In this document: in pieces, positions 26,377 through 35,374 of the stretch
Numbering within the stretch: the first letter of the stretch is position 1
How the letters are laid out: each line of letters opens with the position of its first letter
NCBI GenBank assembly: GCA_001799575.1
Contig: MGTT01000011.1
Span: 220,025-284,024, forward strand
Length of the DNA stretch: 64,000 nucleotides
Direction: 5' to 3'
Source: Elusimicrobia bacterium GWA2_56_46
Lineage (GTDB): Bacteria; Elusimicrobiota; Elusimicrobia; Elusimicrobiales; UBA9959
Notes under the pieces: generated by a model
What the model saw: only the letters and a program-made list of their open reading frames with translations
Told to the model about the DNA's origin: nothing
The model's database searches: none
Position numbers and translations under genes: made by a program

Positions 26377-27663
26377 CTACTCCGCCAGATCCGAGATCGC
26401 CACCTGGCTTATATGATCGGTGCGGCCCCAATCCGGCCGGCTCCGGAAAACACCGGCCAAAAAAACCGGGACGCGCAGAAAACCAAGCGCCGGCTGCAGG
26501 AAATAGGCGGCGAACAACTCGGGGCCGGCTTTTTCAACCAGCAGGGCGGCGGCCGGATAGAGCGCCAGCGGCAGGAGCGTCGTCATTTTTACCGCAAGTT
26601 CCGCGCCGGGAAGCTGATGGTACGCCCAGATGAAAATATTGAACGAATCTCTTGTCAACCAGATCAGCGCGCCGGTAAGAACCGCCGCGCCAAGCCTGTA
26701 GACCTGCGCGCAGTAAACGGCACCCTCGAACGCCCTGGGATCCGGGCCGGCGAACGCGCGGCGCAGCAACCCGCCCAGGTGCCGCCGGGCGGTATCCAGC
26801 GAACCGCGGGTCCAACGTACGTTCCTGATCACGTAAGCCCTGAGATTTTCCGGCTCCTCATCGTAAACTATGGCATCCTCGGCCCAGGTTATGCGCACCC
26901 CGCCGCGGATAAGACGCATCTGCATCTCAAGATCCTCGGTAAGACAGGTCTCGTCCCATTGATAGCGCCGCGCGATCCCGCGCGAAAAGCACATCCCCTT
27001 CCCGTGCAGCGTGGCGGAAAGGCCGAGCGCGTACTTCGAGCGCTGGAAAAACCTGTTGGAAATGATATGGCCCGCGGCCAGGATCCGGGCCAGCCAGCAG
27101 CCTGTGTTCTTCGCGAGCTGCCGCCCCTGCACCGCTTCCTCCCCGGCCGCCAGGCGGTCGTTCATGACCCTGAGAAAACGCGGGTGGGCCAGGGAATCGG
27201 CGTCGAAATAACAGAATGCGTCATAGCCGCCCTCATCCGTCCCGGCGCTTCCGGCCGGAGCCCCGGAGGGGCGCGCCAGGATCCGCTCCGTGGCCCATTT
27301 AAGCGCGCGGCCCTTGCCCGGCTTGAGGCCGGGGCCGGAATAATCCAGCACTTTGGCCCCCAGACCGGCGGCTATGGCGGCCGTTGCGTCGGTGCAGTGA
27401 TCCGCCGCCAGGAAAACATCGAATTTATCGGCCGGATAATCCAGTTTATTCAAGCTTTCCACAGCGAACCGTATAACTTCCGCTTCGTTATACGCGGGCA
27501 AAAGGATAGCGAACCTGCGCAGCCGGGCGTCCCGCGCGGGGCGCCGGCTCTTAAAAAACCCCCGCGCGCTCAGCAGCAGATAAAAAATACCCGTCAAAAA
27601 GAGAAGCGCCTGCGCCAGATTTGTGAAAATCACCACGGATACTTTTAAAATTTGGTAGACCAT
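26377..27663 (-). CDS. Membrane glycosyltransferase, GT2 (BcsA/HAS-like)
   Basis: 428 residues from the ATG at 27663, preceded by GGCGG; longer starts are possible. One N-terminal membrane helix (FTNLAQALLFLTGIFYLLL) is followed by a GT2 catalytic domain: AILLPAYNEAEVI, DVFLAADHCTDAT, the metal-binding FDADS, TEDLEM and NVRWTRGS (the R-x-x-R-W-like acceptor motif). C-terminal membrane segments follow. It would transfer sugars from nucleotide donors into a polysaccharide or glycolipid at the inner membrane. No polysaccharide cluster surrounds it, so the product is unknown. Confidence 0.85.
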   Translation of the reverse strand: MVYQILKVSVVIFTNLAQALLFLTGIFYLLLSARGFFKSRRPARDARLRRFAILLPAYNEAEVIRFAVESLNKLDYPADKFDVFLAADHCTDATAAIAAGLGAKVLDYSGPGLKPGKGRALKWATERILARPSGAPAGSAGTDEGGYDAFCYFDADSLAHPRFLRVMNDRLAAGEEAVQGRQLAKNTGCWLARILAAGHIISNRFFQRSKYALGLSATLHGKGMCFSRGIARRYQWDETCLTEDLEMQMRLIRGGVRITWAEDAIVYDEEPENLRAYVIRNVRWTRGSLDTARRHLGGLLRRAFAGPDPRAFEGAVYCAQVYRLGAAVLTGALIWLTRDSFNIFIWAYHQLPGAELAVKMTTLLPLALYPAAALLVEKAGPELFAAYFLQPALGFLRVPVFLAGVFRSRPDWGRTDHISQVAISDLAE

Positions 27664-27793
27664 GTAAAAACCGCCATAAGCCATACACTTTAGGCCAGAC
27701 GCAAAACGACCACCAAAGAATCTCCCTGAAAAATTTATGGCAGCCGTGTCAATGACGCCCCGTGAACGGTATTGTAGCATAAAGTGTATGACA

Positions 27794-27822
27794 TTGACAT
27801 TGGGGAGAGACCTTGTTATATT
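27794..27822 (+). promoter_or_regulatory. Consensus-like promoter next to a leaderless start
   Basis: TTGACA (27794-27799), 17-bp spacer, TATATT (27817-27822). The ATG at 27830 lies 7 bp after the -10 box, so the transcript would begin at or within a base of the start codon. Confidence 0.75.
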
Positions 27823-27829
27823 ATTACTT

Positions 27830-28717
27830 ATGGAAGAAGGAACCCCAGGGAAAAAACCCGTATTTTGGCTCTATCTGATTCCCCTGTTCGTCCTGGCCGC
27901 GTGGCCCGCGGTCAAATGGATGAAAAAAGCCAATTCCGGCGACCTCAACCTTTCCAGGGACGAATACGCGGCTTTCAACTCCGAAGAAGGAGAGTTACGC
28001 GAGACGCGGCCCTCCGGACTCGGACGCCCCGAATTCGATGACGGCATCATGGGTGTGCGCTACAAGTCAAAGGCCAGGGAAGCCGCCGATGAAAAGACCG
28101 CGGCCGAAGAACTGGCCGCAAGCCGGAAAGAAGCGGCGGAGAAGCGGGCCGCGGCGGCCGGGGCCGGGACAAGTGACGCGGCCCGATCCCCGCAAACCGC
28201 GTCCCGCGAAAACACGGGCCAGGGCGCCGCGAATCCGTTAAGAGCGCGGGAACAACAGTCTCTGGGTTTCGTCAAAGGAATGATGAGCGGCGCGGTGGAA
28301 CGGGCCATGAACAACCCGAAAGCCGTGGGCGCTATTTTCAACAATAAATTCGTGGTAAGCGGTTTCATGTCCAGGGGAACGGTCAAGGCCGCCACGTCCA
28401 GCCCGGAAGGGCTGGCCAATTATCTTAAGAGCGGCGCGGCGGTCAATTTTATCAACAGCCCGCTGGTAAGGGCCGCGCTGAACAACCCCGCGATAGTGAG
28501 CGCGGTGGCCACCAGCGGCCTTGTCAGCGCCATGCTGGAGACCCCGGCGGCGAAAGCCCTGATGAACGACCCCAAGGCCCTGGGAGATCTTATCACCTCA
28601 AATCCCCAGCTTGTGTCCATAGCCATGTCCAATCCCGCCACCATGAATATGCTTCTGACCAACCCAGACGTCTCGGGAGTAGTGAACAAATTCGACACTA
28701 GTGGAATCAGGAAATAG
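27830..28717 (+). CDS. Membrane-anchored protein with repeated Asn-Pro helical motifs
   Basis: 295 residues from the ATG at 27830, selected by its position immediately after a consensus promoter. An N-terminal membrane helix (PVFWLYLIPLFVLAAWPAV) is followed by a charged Ala/Glu/Lys-rich segment. The C-terminal half is built of repeats of about 12-25 residues marked by NNPKAVGAIF, NSPLVRAALNNPAIVSAV, NDPKALGDLITSNPQL, SNPATMNMLLTNPD. The repeats probably form a short solenoid. I do not recognise the family. Divergent from the glycosyltransferase and upstream of the subtilisin gene, which has its own promoter. Confidence 0.75.
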   Translation: MEEGTPGKKPVFWLYLIPLFVLAAWPAVKWMKKANSGDLNLSRDEYAAFNSEEGELRETRPSGLGRPEFDDGIMGVRYKSKAREAADEKTAAEELAASRKEAAEKRAAAAGAGTSDAARSPQTASRENTGQGAANPLRAREQQSLGFVKGMMSGAVERAMNNPKAVGAIFNNKFVVSGFMSRGTVKAATSSPEGLANYLKSGAAVNFINSPLVRAALNNPAIVSAVATSGLVSAMLETPAAKALMNDPKALGDLITSNPQLVSIAMSNPATMNMLLTNPDVSGVVNKFDTSGIRK

Positions 28718-28747
28718 TTGACACTCGTCAACCAAAAGTCCTAGTAT
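28718..28747 (+). promoter_or_regulatory. Promoter of subtilisin-like protease gene
   Basis: TTGACA (28718-28723), 18-bp spacer, TAGTAT (28742-28747), starting immediately after the preceding stop codon. An AGGAGG ribosome site lies before the ATG at 28786. Confidence 0.65.
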
Positions 28748-28785
28748 TGACTTGTAAGTTTAACATCCGCAGGAGGTCGTTTAAA

Positions 28786-30003
28786 ATGAACCTAGCAAAA
28801 ATATCAGGTTTGGCGCTGGCGTGTCTGCTCGCAGCGGCGTCTTACGCTTCGGCCGGCGCGAAGATCATCACCTTTGAGCCCTCGTCCAGGCTCGCCGACA
28901 GGATCAGCGCCGTGGAAAGTGCCGGCGGCACTGTCACCAAAGATCTGCATATCATCAACGCGGTGGCGGCCGTCTTCCCCGACAACGTAAAGGACTCCAG
29001 CATCCATTCCCGTAGAGGCGTCAGACTAGTGGAAGAGGATCTTTACCTGAAATGGATCGAAGAGGCCCCGGAAGCGCTTCCCCTATCCTACGCGGCCGAC
29101 GGCATCGGCAGGCTCAGGGACACAACGGAAACGGCGGAACTTCTCCCGGTTCCGGCAAAACCGGTCGTATCGCCCGAAGAAAAAGAGATCCCCTGGGGCG
29201 TTATGAGAGTGAACGCGCCCGGCGTCTGGAACGCGACCATGGGTGAAAATGTTAAAGTGGCCGTCATAGACACCGGTGTAGATTATACCCACCCGGACCT
29301 GGCCAGGAATTACGCCGGAGGGTACAACGCCGTAAAACCGGGGACACCCCCTCTTGACGACCACGGACACGGCACCCATGTATCAGGCACGATCGGGGCG
29401 GTGCGGGACAGGCAGGGCGTGGCTGGCGTGGCTCCCAATGTCAAACTTTACGGGGTAAAAGTTCTGGATGCCAACGGCTCCGGCTCCTACTCCAACATCG
29501 TGGCCGGCATACAGTGGGCCGCCGACAACGGAATGCAGGTGATCAACATGAGCCTCGGCGGCGGCTCGGGCACGCCGGCGCTCGCCGCCGTTATGACGGC
29601 GGCCTACAAGGCCGGAGTCACCATAGTCTGCGCCGCCGGCAATGATTCAGGGCCGGTCAATTTCCCGGCCAAATATCCGGAAGCGATAGCGGTCTCAGCC
29701 TCCGATTCCTCCAACCGGATAGCCTCGTTCTCCTCAAGGGGAGCTGAAATAGCTTTCATAGCCCCCGGGGTCGATGTCTATTCCACTTATAAAGGCGGAA
29801 GCTATAAAAAATTGTCAGGCACTTCGATGGCTTCCCCCCACGTAGCGGGACTGGCGGCCCTGGCGGCCGCTTCCGGCGCCGGCGCCCCCGCGGAAGTCAG
29901 GGCGGCCCTCAAGAAAGCCGCCTCCTCCATAGACCTTAAACCGACCGAAGAGGGCGCGGGCATGATAAACGCGGCCAAGCTGGCCAAGATCCAGACGCAC
30001 TAA
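28786..30003 (+). CDS. Secreted subtilisin-like serine protease (S8)
   Basis: 405 residues from the ATG at 28786, which has an AGGAGG site 9 bp upstream. A signal peptide (LALACLLAAASYASA) is followed by an inhibitor-like propeptide (residues about 25-95) and the S8 catalytic domain. Catalytic Asp162 lies in VAVIDTGVDYTHPDL, His195 in DDHGHGTHVSG, the oxyanion Asn in AAGND, and the nucleophile Ser in GTSMASPHVAGLAAL. Length and order match a single-domain extracellular subtilase. It has its own promoter and a strong bidirectional terminator, so it is probably a single-gene unit. Confidence 0.95.
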   Translation: MNLAKISGLALACLLAAASYASAGAKIITFEPSSRLADRISAVESAGGTVTKDLHIINAVAAVFPDNVKDSSIHSRRGVRLVEEDLYLKWIEEAPEALPLSYAADGIGRLRDTTETAELLPVPAKPVVSPEEKEIPWGVMRVNAPGVWNATMGENVKVAVIDTGVDYTHPDLARNYAGGYNAVKPGTPPLDDHGHGTHVSGTIGAVRDRQGVAGVAPNVKLYGVKVLDANGSGSYSNIVAGIQWAADNGMQVINMSLGGGSGTPALAAVMTAAYKAGVTIVCAAGNDSGPVNFPAKYPEAIAVSASDSSNRIASFSSRGAEIAFIAPGVDVYSTYKGGSYKKLSGTSMASPHVAGLAALAAASGAGAPAEVRAALKKAASSIDLKPTEEGAGMINAAKLAKIQTH

Positions 30004-30031
30004 CCGCAGGTAAAAATTCAGTCTAAAACTC

Positions 30032-30069
30032 AAAACCCCCCGGAACTTTTCAAGGTTCCGGGGGGTTTT
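30032..30069. terminator. Bidirectional rho-independent terminator
   Basis: Stem AAAACCCCCCGGAAC paired with GTTCCGGGGGGTTTT around an 8-nt loop, with T-runs on both strands. It serves the subtilisin gene and the convergent gene ending at 30092. Confidence 0.9.
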
Positions 30070-30091
30070 TATTTACCATCGTCCTTTTCAC

Positions 30092-30865
30092 TTACCACCC
30101 GTACCCTTCTCCGGTCAACTGGCCAAGCCGCTCCTCAACTATTTTGGCCTTGTTGGCTTTCCTGCTCTCAAGATTGCTTTTAAGTTTGGCCACGTCTTTT
30201 TCCATCCGCCTGATCCTGAGCTCCTGCCCCTTGAGCCGCAGATCGAACAGCTCGGCGACCTTGAGTTTCAGCTCCGCTTTTATCCCCGCTTTCCCGGCTT
30301 CCGCGGCCTTGTCATACTTCGCCGAAAGTTCCCTGACCCCGAATTCCAGGGCTCCGGCCTTTACCGCGGCGGCGGCCAGGCTTTCATCGTTTTCCATCCT
30401 GCTCATGCCGATCATCTTTCCGGTCATCATAACGGCCATTCTATATTTCTGGGGAGCCGTCGTTTTAAGCTCTTCCAGTTTGGCGGCGAAGGCCGGATCA
30501 TATTTTTTTATTACCGGCAGCACCTCCGTTTCATCCATGAAACCGCGGCCGCCCATGCCGCCTTTCATGCCCATCATGTTCCCCTGGCCGCGCCCCGGCC
30601 CCATAACTCCGGCGCCCATGCCGCCTCTCATGCCCGCCATGCCCCTCTGCCCGCCCTGGCCGCGCCCAAGCCCCATCGCCCCGCCGCCCATGCCTCCGGG
30701 TTGTTCATTCTGCCATGCCGGAGCCTCGTCCGCGTCGCCGGCCGCATCAAGATCCCTGGTCTGCCCTATGTCTTTACTCTCATCCAGTTTCGGCGCGGCC
30801 GCGTAAACGGCCGGCGCAGCTGCCAGAGCCAGCATCCCCAACGCCATCATCAGTTTCCTGTTCAT
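30092..30865 (-). CDS. Periplasmic Met/Gly-rich Spy/CpxP-like protein
   Basis: 257 residues from the ATG at 30865, which overlaps the anti-sigma stop as ATGA and has GGAGG before it. A signal peptide (MALGMLALAAAPAVYA) is followed by a Gly/Met/Arg-rich stretch (roughly residues 55-110: repeated GGMG, GRGQG, MMGMKGGMGGRG). The C-terminal half is helical and charged (LRLKGQELRIRRMEKDVAKL), reminiscent of Spy/CpxP metal- or stress-related chaperones. It is the third gene of an ECF sigma, anti-sigma, target operon. The Met-rich part could bind soft metals such as copper, which is an inference from composition only. Confidence 0.7.
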   Translation of the reverse strand: MNRKLMMALGMLALAAAPAVYAAAPKLDESKDIGQTRDLDAAGDADEAPAWQNEQPGGMGGGAMGLGRGQGGQRGMAGMRGGMGAGVMGPGRGQGNMMGMKGGMGGRGFMDETEVLPVIKKYDPAFAAKLEELKTTAPQKYRMAVMMTGKMIGMSRMENDESLAAAAVKAGALEFGVRELSAKYDKAAEAGKAGIKAELKLKVAELFDLRLKGQELRIRRMEKDVAKLKSNLESRKANKAKIVEERLGQLTGEGYGW

Positions 30866-31329
30866 ATAATCCTCCATTTCTGATCCTCTATTTCAGCGCT
30901 GCTGTAATCAAAGTCCGGCGCGGAGGATCCAACCATCTCGTCCCGCAGGGCGTAGATAGAGTACTCCGCGTCGTCCAGTCTCGAATCGAGATCGGTTCTC
31001 CAGCCTACGGATCCGCCGCCGGGTCTTGCCGCCTGAAAAATGAGCAGGAACATCGCCGTAAAAGCGCCCGCCAGCGCGGCACGCCTGAAACCGGAGAACA
31101 ACCTTTCCGGAAGCGGCGTCCCCCGGGCCGCGGAAACCAGCGCCTCCGCGTCCAGCTCGGGGACCCTGGGCCTGAAAGCGTTAAACTGTTCAGACAAGCC
31201 CCTGAGAACGGCAAGAGCCCCGGCGCAGTCCGGACATAGTTTTATATGCCTCCCGGTTTCAGCCATGATCTCCACCGGCAGTTCCCCATAGAAGAACAGG
31301 ATGGTTTTTTCTTTGTATCCGCAGTCCAT
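30862..31329 (-). CDS. Anti-sigma factor with zinc-finger-type motif and one membrane helix
   Basis: 155 residues. The cytoplasmic N-terminus has the ZAS-type HIKLCPDC (HX3CX2C), which in the family binds zinc and the ECF sigma factor. One membrane helix follows near residues 83-101 (ALAGAFTAMFLLIFQA), then a periplasmic tail rich in acidic residues. It lies 42 bp after the sigma gene and couples by ATGA to the Met/Gly-rich protein. The membrane would hold the sigma factor until a signal arrives. The signal is unknown. Confidence 0.85.
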   Translation of the reverse strand: MDCGYKEKTILFFYGELPVEIMAETGRHIKLCPDCAGALAVLRGLSEQFNAFRPRVPELDAEALVSAARGTPLPERLFSGFRRAALAGAFTAMFLLIFQAARPGGGSVGWRTDLDSRLDDAEYSIYALRDEMVGSSAPDFDYSSAEIEDQKWRII

Positions 31330-31371
31330 ATTGTTTCTCCCGTTATTACAGGAACGCCGCGGGGCGGGCTT

Positions 31372-31956
31372 TTATTGCATCTCCCGGCGCATCCTGGCCA
31401 CGGCGCGCGACATCCGGGCCAGAACCGTGCCGATGGGCACGCCCAGGATCCCGGCTATTTCCCTGAAAGAAAGTCCGGAATAATGACGCATCAGGAAAAC
31501 TTCCCGCTGTTCCCGGGAAAGGCGGTCGAAAGCGGCCCGGAGGGCGCCGGCGCGCTCCTCCGCTTCCAGGATCCCCTCCGGCCCGGGTTCGGGAGAAGCC
31601 AGCGTCCCGGCCAGCGGCAATTCGTCCTCCCCGGCGGCATCCAGAGATTCCTCCCGGCGGCGGGAATCCGAACGAAAACGATCCATCGCCGCGTGATGGG
31701 CCAAAGTGAACAGCCAGGCTGAAAATTTCTCCCTTTCATCGTAGGAGTTCAGTTTTTTCAGCACCTTGAGAAAGACTTCCTGGGTAAGGTCGTCGGCGGC
31801 GCCGCGGTCGCCGGAAAGCCTGGCCAGGTAAGCGTAAAGCCTGCCCTGGTACCTGGCTATCAGGCGATCCAGGGCGCCGCGTACGCCTTCCTTAAAGTCC
31901 TTTACCAGTTCCGCGTCCGTTTTCTCAGATTCCATGTTTTTGTCTTCACCGCGCAT
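31372..31956 (-). CDS. ECF-type RNA polymerase sigma factor
   Basis: 194 residues (a second Met at 31935 would give 187). Region 2 is clear (DLTQEVFLKVLKKL and KFSAWLFTLAHHAAMDRFR), and region 4 is a complete HTH (LSREQREVFLMRHYSGLSF, IAGILGVPIGTVLARMSRA). There is no region 1.1 or 3, as expected for group 4 sigma factors. Followed by its anti-sigma factor and probable target gene in one operon. Divergent from the SpoIID-domain gene with only 46 bp between starts. Confidence 0.93.
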   Translation of the reverse strand: MRGEDKNMESEKTDAELVKDFKEGVRGALDRLIARYQGRLYAYLARLSGDRGAADDLTQEVFLKVLKKLNSYDEREKFSAWLFTLAHHAAMDRFRSDSRRREESLDAAGEDELPLAGTLASPEPGPEGILEAEERAGALRAAFDRLSREQREVFLMRHYSGLSFREIAGILGVPIGTVLARMSRAVARMRREMQ

Positions 31957-32002
31957 AATTTCATACGATATGTAGATTCTAATACTTTTTTATCTCCACG
32001 GA

Positions 32003-34129
32003 ATGAAAAGAATAATAGCTCCCGCTTCCGCATTTTGCGTTTTACACCTGGTTTTAGGCGTTTTATCCTCCCGCTGCGGCGCGGAAGATTCCAAGGCGGC
32101 CTACCGGTTTTACCTGGACGGCAACCTTTCAAAAGCGGCCGCGGCCTATATGCGGCTGGCCGCGGCGGAACCCGCGGAAATCGCGCCGCTTATGGATGCG
32201 GCCATGGTTTACAAACAACTGGACCGCTACGCCGAAGCCGCCGGCGCGCTTGAAAAAGCCCTGCGGCTGGATCCTTATCAGAGCGATCTCCTGGCCGAAC
32301 TCGGCTGGCTTAAATTCCATCAGGCCGAATACGAAACCGCCCAGGCTTATTTTGAACGGGCGTTGAAGCTCCAGCCGCCGCACGCGCGGGCGGTTCTGGG
32401 ACTGAGCGGAGTCTATTCCAATCTGGGCGATAAGGGAAAAACCCTGGAATGCCTGGAGCGCTACAGAAAACTGCGCCCCGACTTCGCCGGCGTGGATTAT
32501 ATCATGGCCTGGAACTTCATGAATTTCAAGATGTACCGCGAAGCCCAGGAAAGTCTTATAGAGGCACTGCGCAAGGACGCCTCGTTCGTGGAGGCCCGCC
32601 TCCCCCTGGCCGGAATTTACGCGCGGGAGGGGAAATTCAACGAGGCCTGGAACCAGTATTACCGCGCGCTGGACTACGCCCCCAACCATCCCATCGCCTC
32701 AAAAATGATGAAAGTGCTGGAAGGAAAACTTTCAAAGCAGCCGGAGGAAATCCGCCCGCCTTTCCGGATCGTAAAACCGCTGAAGATGGAACCGGTACCG
32801 GTGCTCTCAGAGCTGGCGCGCTCCGTCAAGGTGCGGGTGGGCATCGGAACCGGAAATACCGGCAAACAGGGCCGGAATAATATTCTTAAATTCAAATCTT
32901 ACGAAGGCCTTACGGTGCGCGGCAAGACGAGCGGTAAGATCTACGCCGCGATCCCGCCGGACGAGGTCTGGACGACCGCATACGAAAACGGGAAAGTCAT
33001 GCTCAAGAACCCGAAAGGCGTTGTCTACGGAAACTTTTCGGGGGCTATTCTCCTCCGGCCTAATAACCTGAAGCGCGGAACCATCGTCTTCGAGAACACC
33101 CCGGGCTGCCAAAATCCCTGGTTCAAATACTCCGACCGCCAATACCGCGGCATGATGGAAATATCCCCCGTAACCGGGCGGGGACTGGGAGTGGTGAACG
33201 TGGTGGACATGGAAGTCTACCTGCTGGGCGTGGTTCCCAGTGAAGTTTCTTCCCAGTGGCCGTATGAATCGCTCAAAGCGCAGGCCGTGCTGGCCCGGAC
33301 ACAGGCCATTATACGCAGGGCCAGAGGCGGCACGCACAAGGCCGACGGCTACCATATGTGCGACGGGCAGCACTGCCAGGCCTACAAGGGCGTCATGACC
33401 GAAGCGAACAGCACCGACAGGGCGGTGCTGGAGACCGAGGGCGAGCTGCTGACCTATCACGCCAGACCCGCCTACACTTTCTACCATTCCAATTGCGGCG
33501 GATATATCCAGGCCTCGGGCGAGGTGACGGGCTGGGGAGATTCTCCGTACCTGACCACACACCAGGATCTGCCGTCCGACCTGGCCGTCCCCATAGACTC
33601 GCCCTGGAAATTCCACCAGTGGATAACCGGCAGCCCGCCGGCCAACTGCAACTATCCGGGCATGGTGCGCTCCTCGGAATTCCGCTGGCTGCGCATCATC
33701 AGGCACTCCGATATGGAGTTCCGGATAAACAGGGACTACAAGATCGGGACGCTGCTGGGGCTGACGCCGTTGAAACGAAGTCCGTCCGGCAACGTTAATT
33801 CCATAAAGATAACCGGCTCAAGAAAAACCGTGGTGATCGAACGCGAACATCTGATCCGCAATATCCTTGGCTTCAGTTCGCTGAAGAGCACGCTCTTCTT
33901 TATGGAGGTCAACCGTTTCAAGAACGGGAAGATCCGCAATTACTGGCTGTACGGCGGGGGCTGGGGGCACGGGATAGGAATGTGCCAGTCGGGCGCGGCC
34001 GGTATGGCCGGCAAGTACGGCAAGACCTACCGAGAGATAATAGAATTCTATTTCCCCGGCACGAAAATAAAAAAGCTCCGGTACGTCCGAAAGAAGCCCG
34101 CTATCGCGGCCAAACCCGCGCCACAGTAA
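32003..34129 (+). CDS. TPR protein with SpoIID/LytB-type domain
   Basis: 708 residues. A signal-like N-terminus (APASAFCVLHLVLGVL) is followed by about six TPRs (residues 30-240: YAEAAGALEKALRLDPYQ, YETAQAYFERALKLQPP). The C-terminal SpoIID domain carries VYLLGVVPSEVSSQWPYESL, KAQAVLARTQAI, the Cys/Gly-rich SNCGGYIQ and the end motif GHGIGMCQSGAAGMA. SpoIID-type enzymes are lytic transglycosylases acting on denuded peptidoglycan glycan strands; outside sporulating bacteria such proteins are linked to cell-wall remodelling. The TPR part likely recruits partners. Divergent from the ECF sigma operon, so co-regulation is possible. Confidence 0.88.
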   Translation: MKRIIAPASAFCVLHLVLGVLSSRCGAEDSKAAYRFYLDGNLSKAAAAYMRLAAAEPAEIAPLMDAAMVYKQLDRYAEAAGALEKALRLDPYQSDLLAELGWLKFHQAEYETAQAYFERALKLQPPHARAVLGLSGVYSNLGDKGKTLECLERYRKLRPDFAGVDYIMAWNFMNFKMYREAQESLIEALRKDASFVEARLPLAGIYAREGKFNEAWNQYYRALDYAPNHPIASKMMKVLEGKLSKQPEEIRPPFRIVKPLKMEPVPVLSELARSVKVRVGIGTGNTGKQGRNNILKFKSYEGLTVRGKTSGKIYAAIPPDEVWTTAYENGKVMLKNPKGVVYGNFSGAILLRPNNLKRGTIVFENTPGCQNPWFKYSDRQYRGMMEISPVTGRGLGVVNVVDMEVYLLGVVPSEVSSQWPYESLKAQAVLARTQAIIRRARGGTHKADGYHMCDGQHCQAYKGVMTEANSTDRAVLETEGELLTYHARPAYTFYHSNCGGYIQASGEVTGWGDSPYLTTHQDLPSDLAVPIDSPWKFHQWITGSPPANCNYPGMVRSSEFRWLRIIRHSDMEFRINRDYKIGTLLGLTPLKRSPSGNVNSIKITGSRKTVVIEREHLIRNILGFSSLKSTLFFMEVNRFKNGKIRNYWLYGGGWGHGIGMCQSGAAGMAGKYGKTYREIIEFYFPGTKIKKLRYVRKKPAIAAKPAPQ

Positions 34130-34194
34130 CCGTTGCGCCAACCATCGCACGGATATCGGCACCCGCCGTATCAGCACCAACCCCGTTCTATAAG

Positions 34195-34218
34195 GGGGTC
34201 AGGTCCAGGCCTTACCCC
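34195..34218. repeat. GGGGTCAGG hairpin, imperfect copy
   Basis: GGGGTCAGG...CCTTACCCC with one mismatched pair, in the gap before the pyruvate kinase gene. It matches the perfect hairpin at 44043-44066 and looks like a dispersed REP-type element. Confidence 0.5.
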
Positions 34219-34294
34219 TCCGGTACACGCGCCATTACGATGGCATATTTCCCGCAAATAATGAGATAATAATGTCGGGGAATTTATTTCGCCA

Positions 34295-35374
34295 ATGATA
34301 AAAACAAAGATCATTGCTACGCTTGGCCCGGCGAGTTCTTCGGCGGCGGTGCTGAGGAAGATGTTCAACGCAGGGTTGGACGTGGCGCGCATTAATTTTT
34401 CGCATGGCACGCGGCAGGAAGCCATCTCGCGCATAGTATTGATCCGTACCCTGAATAGAAAATACAGCCGTAGCATAAAACTGCTGGCCGATCTTAAAGG
34501 CAACCGCATACGCATTGGAGCCTTAAAAACCCCGATGGAACTTAAAATGAAGCAAACCGTGTTCCTGGCCAGGGACAGCAAAGAAAACCGCCCCATCGGA
34601 GAAAAGGACGCAATCCCTTTTGATTATGAAGGAGAAATGTCCCGTATCAAAAAAAGCTTTCTGATCCACATAGACGATGGGAATATCCGTCTTGAGGTCG
34701 TGTCGGTTTCCAAAGACTTGCTCAAATGCGTCGTCCTCACGCCGGGCCTTCTCAGAGAGCACAAAGGCGTCAATATTCCACAAGCCGACCTGGATTTCCC
34801 GGACATTAGCGAGGAAGACAGGGCAGACCTGAATTTCGCCGTCGCGCAGGGCTTTGATTACATAGCCAAGTCTTTCGTGCGAAGCAGAGCGGATGTGCTG
34901 GCTGTTGTAAAAGCCGTCCGGGCGGTCGGCGGCCGGGCTCAAGTGATCGCCAAGATAGAAGCCCGCGAGGCGCTTGAAAACATATCCGGGATAATAGAAG
35001 CTTCGGACGGGATCATGATCGCCAGGGGCGATATGGGTATAATGTTCCCAATCTGGCAGATACCCATACTCCAGAAGCGCATAATATCGGAATGCAACTA
35101 TTTTAGGAAGCCCGTCATCACGGCCACCCAGATGCTGGAATCCATGACCGAACGTAAGCTGCCCACCCGAGCGGAAGTGTCGGATGTTGCCAATGCCATT
35201 CTGGACGGCAGCGACTATGTCATGCTATCCGGCGAAACAGCGGTTGGCAAATATCCCGCGGAGACCGTCCGCATGATGAATGAAATCATTAAATATACCG
35301 AAGCGAACAGGTGGATATCGACCGGAAACAACTTGCAAGTGCGCACGGCTCGACGGGGATCCTACAGACTGTAA
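34295..35374 (+). CDS. pyk: Pyruvate kinase, short form lacking the C-terminal domain
   Basis: 359 residues, against about 470 for usual pyruvate kinases. The barrel and B domain are present: TKIIATLGPASS, VARINFSHGT, DLKGNRIRIG, the catalytic AKIEAREALENI, IARGDMGIM, ITATQMLESM, RAEVSDVANAILDGSDYVMLSGETAVGKYP. The metal- and phosphoenolpyruvate-binding Lys, Glu and Asp are retained. The protein stops right after the ETVRMM helix, so the allosteric C-terminal domain is missing; GVE after ARGD reads GIM. It would convert phosphoenolpyruvate and ADP to pyruvate and ATP. There is no clear ribosome site, and the codon pattern looks slightly less GC-biased than neighbours, so transfer is possible. 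Confidence 0.85.
   Translation: MIKTKIIATLGPASSSAAVLRKMFNAGLDVARINFSHGTRQEAISRIVLIRTLNRKYSRSIKLLADLKGNRIRIGALKTPMELKMKQTVFLARDSKENRPIGEKDAIPFDYEGEMSRIKKSFLIHIDDGNIRLEVVSVSKDLLKCVVLTPGLLREHKGVNIPQADLDFPDISEEDRADLNFAVAQGFDYIAKSFVRSRADVLAVVKAVRAVGGRAQVIAKIEAREALENISGIIEASDGIMIARGDMGIMFPIWQIPILQKRIISECNYFRKPVITATQMLESMTERKLPTRAEVSDVANAILDGSDYVMLSGETAVGKYPAETVRMMNEIIKYTEANRWISTGNNLQVRTARRGSYRL

Noticed and set aside
26413..27648. Long open frame opposite the glycosyltransferase gene
   Set aside because: It is antisense to a clear GT2 domain, has no motifs and arises from GC-rich codon bias.
30144..30806. 220-residue plus-strand frame opposite the Met/Gly-rich gene
   Set aside because: It mirrors the repetitive Gly/Met codons of the real minus-strand gene and lacks a start signal.
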